Of a stretch of 6,151 nt of DNA, positions 5,287-6,151 are shown piece after piece. Location of the stretch: NCBI GenBank assembly GCA_910579425.1, contig CAJTVL010000153.1, positions 1 through 6,151 on the forward strand, in the 5' to 3' direction. The notes under the pieces are model-generated. The model was given only the letters and a program-made list of their open reading frames with translations, was not told where the DNA came from and ran no database searches. The position numbers and the translations under genes are program-made. Origin of the DNA: an uncultured Lachnospiraceae bacterium (GTDB lineage: Bacteria; Bacillota; Clostridia; Lachnospirales; Lachnospiraceae). Every line of letters starts with the position of its first letter. Position 1 is the first letter of the stretch.

Positions 5287-6151
5287 CTATTTCCACTGCG
5301 TAGTTACGCAGAAGCGGCTCTGCGCCCTGCCATCCGCTACGGCCGCCGGCCATGCAATGCCATACACCTTTTCCGTCACTCCCTGATGGTTGCTGTGGTC
5401 GTATTCCCTGATCTCAATGCTTCCCTCCAGGCCCTCAACCTCCACCGTACAGGTTCCCTTTTCAGTTTCTAGCAATACCTTATTTCCCTCTGCTACAGGC
5501 CGGATCTGGGTGATCAGATTTTCTCTCGCTCCCGCTCCCTTTGCCTGGTCAAAGGTAAAGCAGTCCCTGACCAGAAGCTTACCTGTCTCCGTATCAAAGT
5601 GAAACTCCCTTTGCAGCTCCTTCAAAGCCCCTTCCGGATAAGCGCCATGCATTTCGATACACACCCTGCCGTCTGAATCCGCTGAAAACCGGCTGCAACC
5701 GTACTCCTTGCCAGTTCCCTGCCCCTCACCTCCAATCACAGGCACACTGTGCCCAAAGGAATTGTTGCAGAGAATCTGATACCGCTTTTCACTAAAATAA
5801 TCCCTGGTATACTCTCCCGCTCCCAAGTCCGTCAGGAACATTTCTCCTCTCCCCTCATAGATAAAATGTCCCACGTCATTGTGGTTGTGGGGTTCGTCAT
5901 TGTGACCGCCCTTGCAGGCAAAGCTCACTTTCGCCCCAGAATGGGCGATATACCACTGAGCCGAGGGCAGGATATAGGCTTTGGGCCTCTCGAAAGCGCC
6001 CTCCTTTCGATCAGAAGCTTCCAGTAGTGCGAGAAATCTTCTTGTCTGAATCAGATCCATTTTCAGCGCGGCAAACCGGTAACAGGTATCGGAATGAAGG
6101 GAGCCGGCCTTGCTCATATCCGGGAATAAGGCGGCGGCCAAAGCTTCCTCC
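5287..6151 (-). CDS. Heparinase II/III-like protein, C-terminal part (cut by right window edge)
   Basis: The frame stays open to the right edge and 287 complete residues are visible; the N-terminal part, probably more than half of a 600-700-residue protein, is missing. The hallmark is PHNHNDVGHFIYEGRGEMFL with LTDLGAGEYT and NNSFGHSVPVIGG after it, the core of the heparinase II/III C-terminal beta domain. Counting from the TTG at 6141, His85/His87, Asp105 and His131 match the pattern of the metal site described for Pedobacter heparinase II (two His and one Asp, with a catalytic His two residues before the first ligand). Members of this fold cleave uronic-acid polysaccharides by beta-elimination, but the group includes many enzymes of unknown substrate, so activity on heparin should not be assumed. 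The TTG at 6141 follows GGAGGAA, but in-frame codons continue upstream and family homology would be cut, so it is not taken as the start. The gene belongs to a leftward unit beginning outside the window. Confidence 0.88.
   Translation of the reverse strand, partial: EEALAAALFPDMSKAGSLHSDTCYRFAALKMDLIQTRRFLALLEASDRKEGAFERPKAYILPSAQWYIAHSGAKVSFACKGGHNDEPHNHNDVGHFIYEGRGEMFLTDLGAGEYTRDYFSEKRYQILCNNSFGHSVPVIGGEGQGTGKEYGCSRFSADSDGRVCIEMHGAYPEGALKELQREFHFDTETGKLLVRDCFTFDQAKGAGARENLITQIRPVAEGNKVLLETEKGTCTVEVEGLEGSIEIREYDHSNHQGVTEKVYGIAWPAAVADGRAQSRFCVTTQWK

Noticed and set aside
5390..6027. Plus-strand open frames over the heparinase-like gene
   Set aside because: The minus strand carries conserved family motifs across this stretch, so these frames are antisense shadows.
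6139..6141. TTG at 6141 preceded by GGAGGAA as the true start of the heparinase-like gene
   Set aside because: The frame is open upstream to the window edge (Glu-Glu-Ala codons) and the protein would lack most of the family's length, so the apparent ribosome site is most likely coincidental.

Overview
The window looks like a carbohydrate-use locus from a Gram-positive anaerobe, most likely a gut clostridium of the Lachnospiraceae type. The clues are near-consensus TTGACA/TATAAT-type promoters with AT-rich control regions around moderately GC-rich genes, strong GGAGG-type ribosome sites, and the protein families present. The organism is inferred from style and gene content, not proven.

Layout from left to right. 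(1) Positions 1-456, minus strand: the N-terminal part of a GH42 beta-galactosidase, cut by the left window edge just after its acid/base glutamate. (2) Positions 457-728: a 272-base control region with the intrinsic terminator of the next gene (656-685), a strong minus-strand promoter for the GH42 gene (577-606) and a leader of about 115 nt with two small hairpins. (3) Positions 729-3929, minus strand: a complete GH38 alpha-mannosidase (1066 residues). (4) Positions 3930-4132: a 203-base divergent control region with a promoter facing each way, an 18-bp palindrome between them, and a 9-bp inverted repeat lying over the regulator's own promoter. (5) Positions 4133-5266, plus strand: a chimeric regulator with a GntR-type winged helix fused to a LacI/periplasmic-binding-protein-like sugar-sensing domain (AraR-like architecture). 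(6) Positions 5287-6151, minus strand: the C-terminal part of a heparinase II/III-like protein, cut by the right edge and convergent with the regulator (20-bp gap).

How they may work together. Three carbohydrate-active enzymes (a mannosidase, a galactosidase and a lyase-fold protein) surround one sugar-sensing repressor-type protein. The simplest reading is a local regulon for breaking down a mannose- and galactose-containing glycan, with the regulator controlling itself and the divergent mannosidase. Supporting this, two short words (CCCGTTTACT and TTTCCTGTAAA) occur in both the regulator/mannosidase control region and the GH42 control region, and the mannosidase and galactosidase translation-start regions are alike at 19 of 25 bases. 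No transporter, mobile element, RNA gene or CRISPR array is visible. I do not see a clearly new type of biological system; the most interesting part is the shared regulatory architecture.
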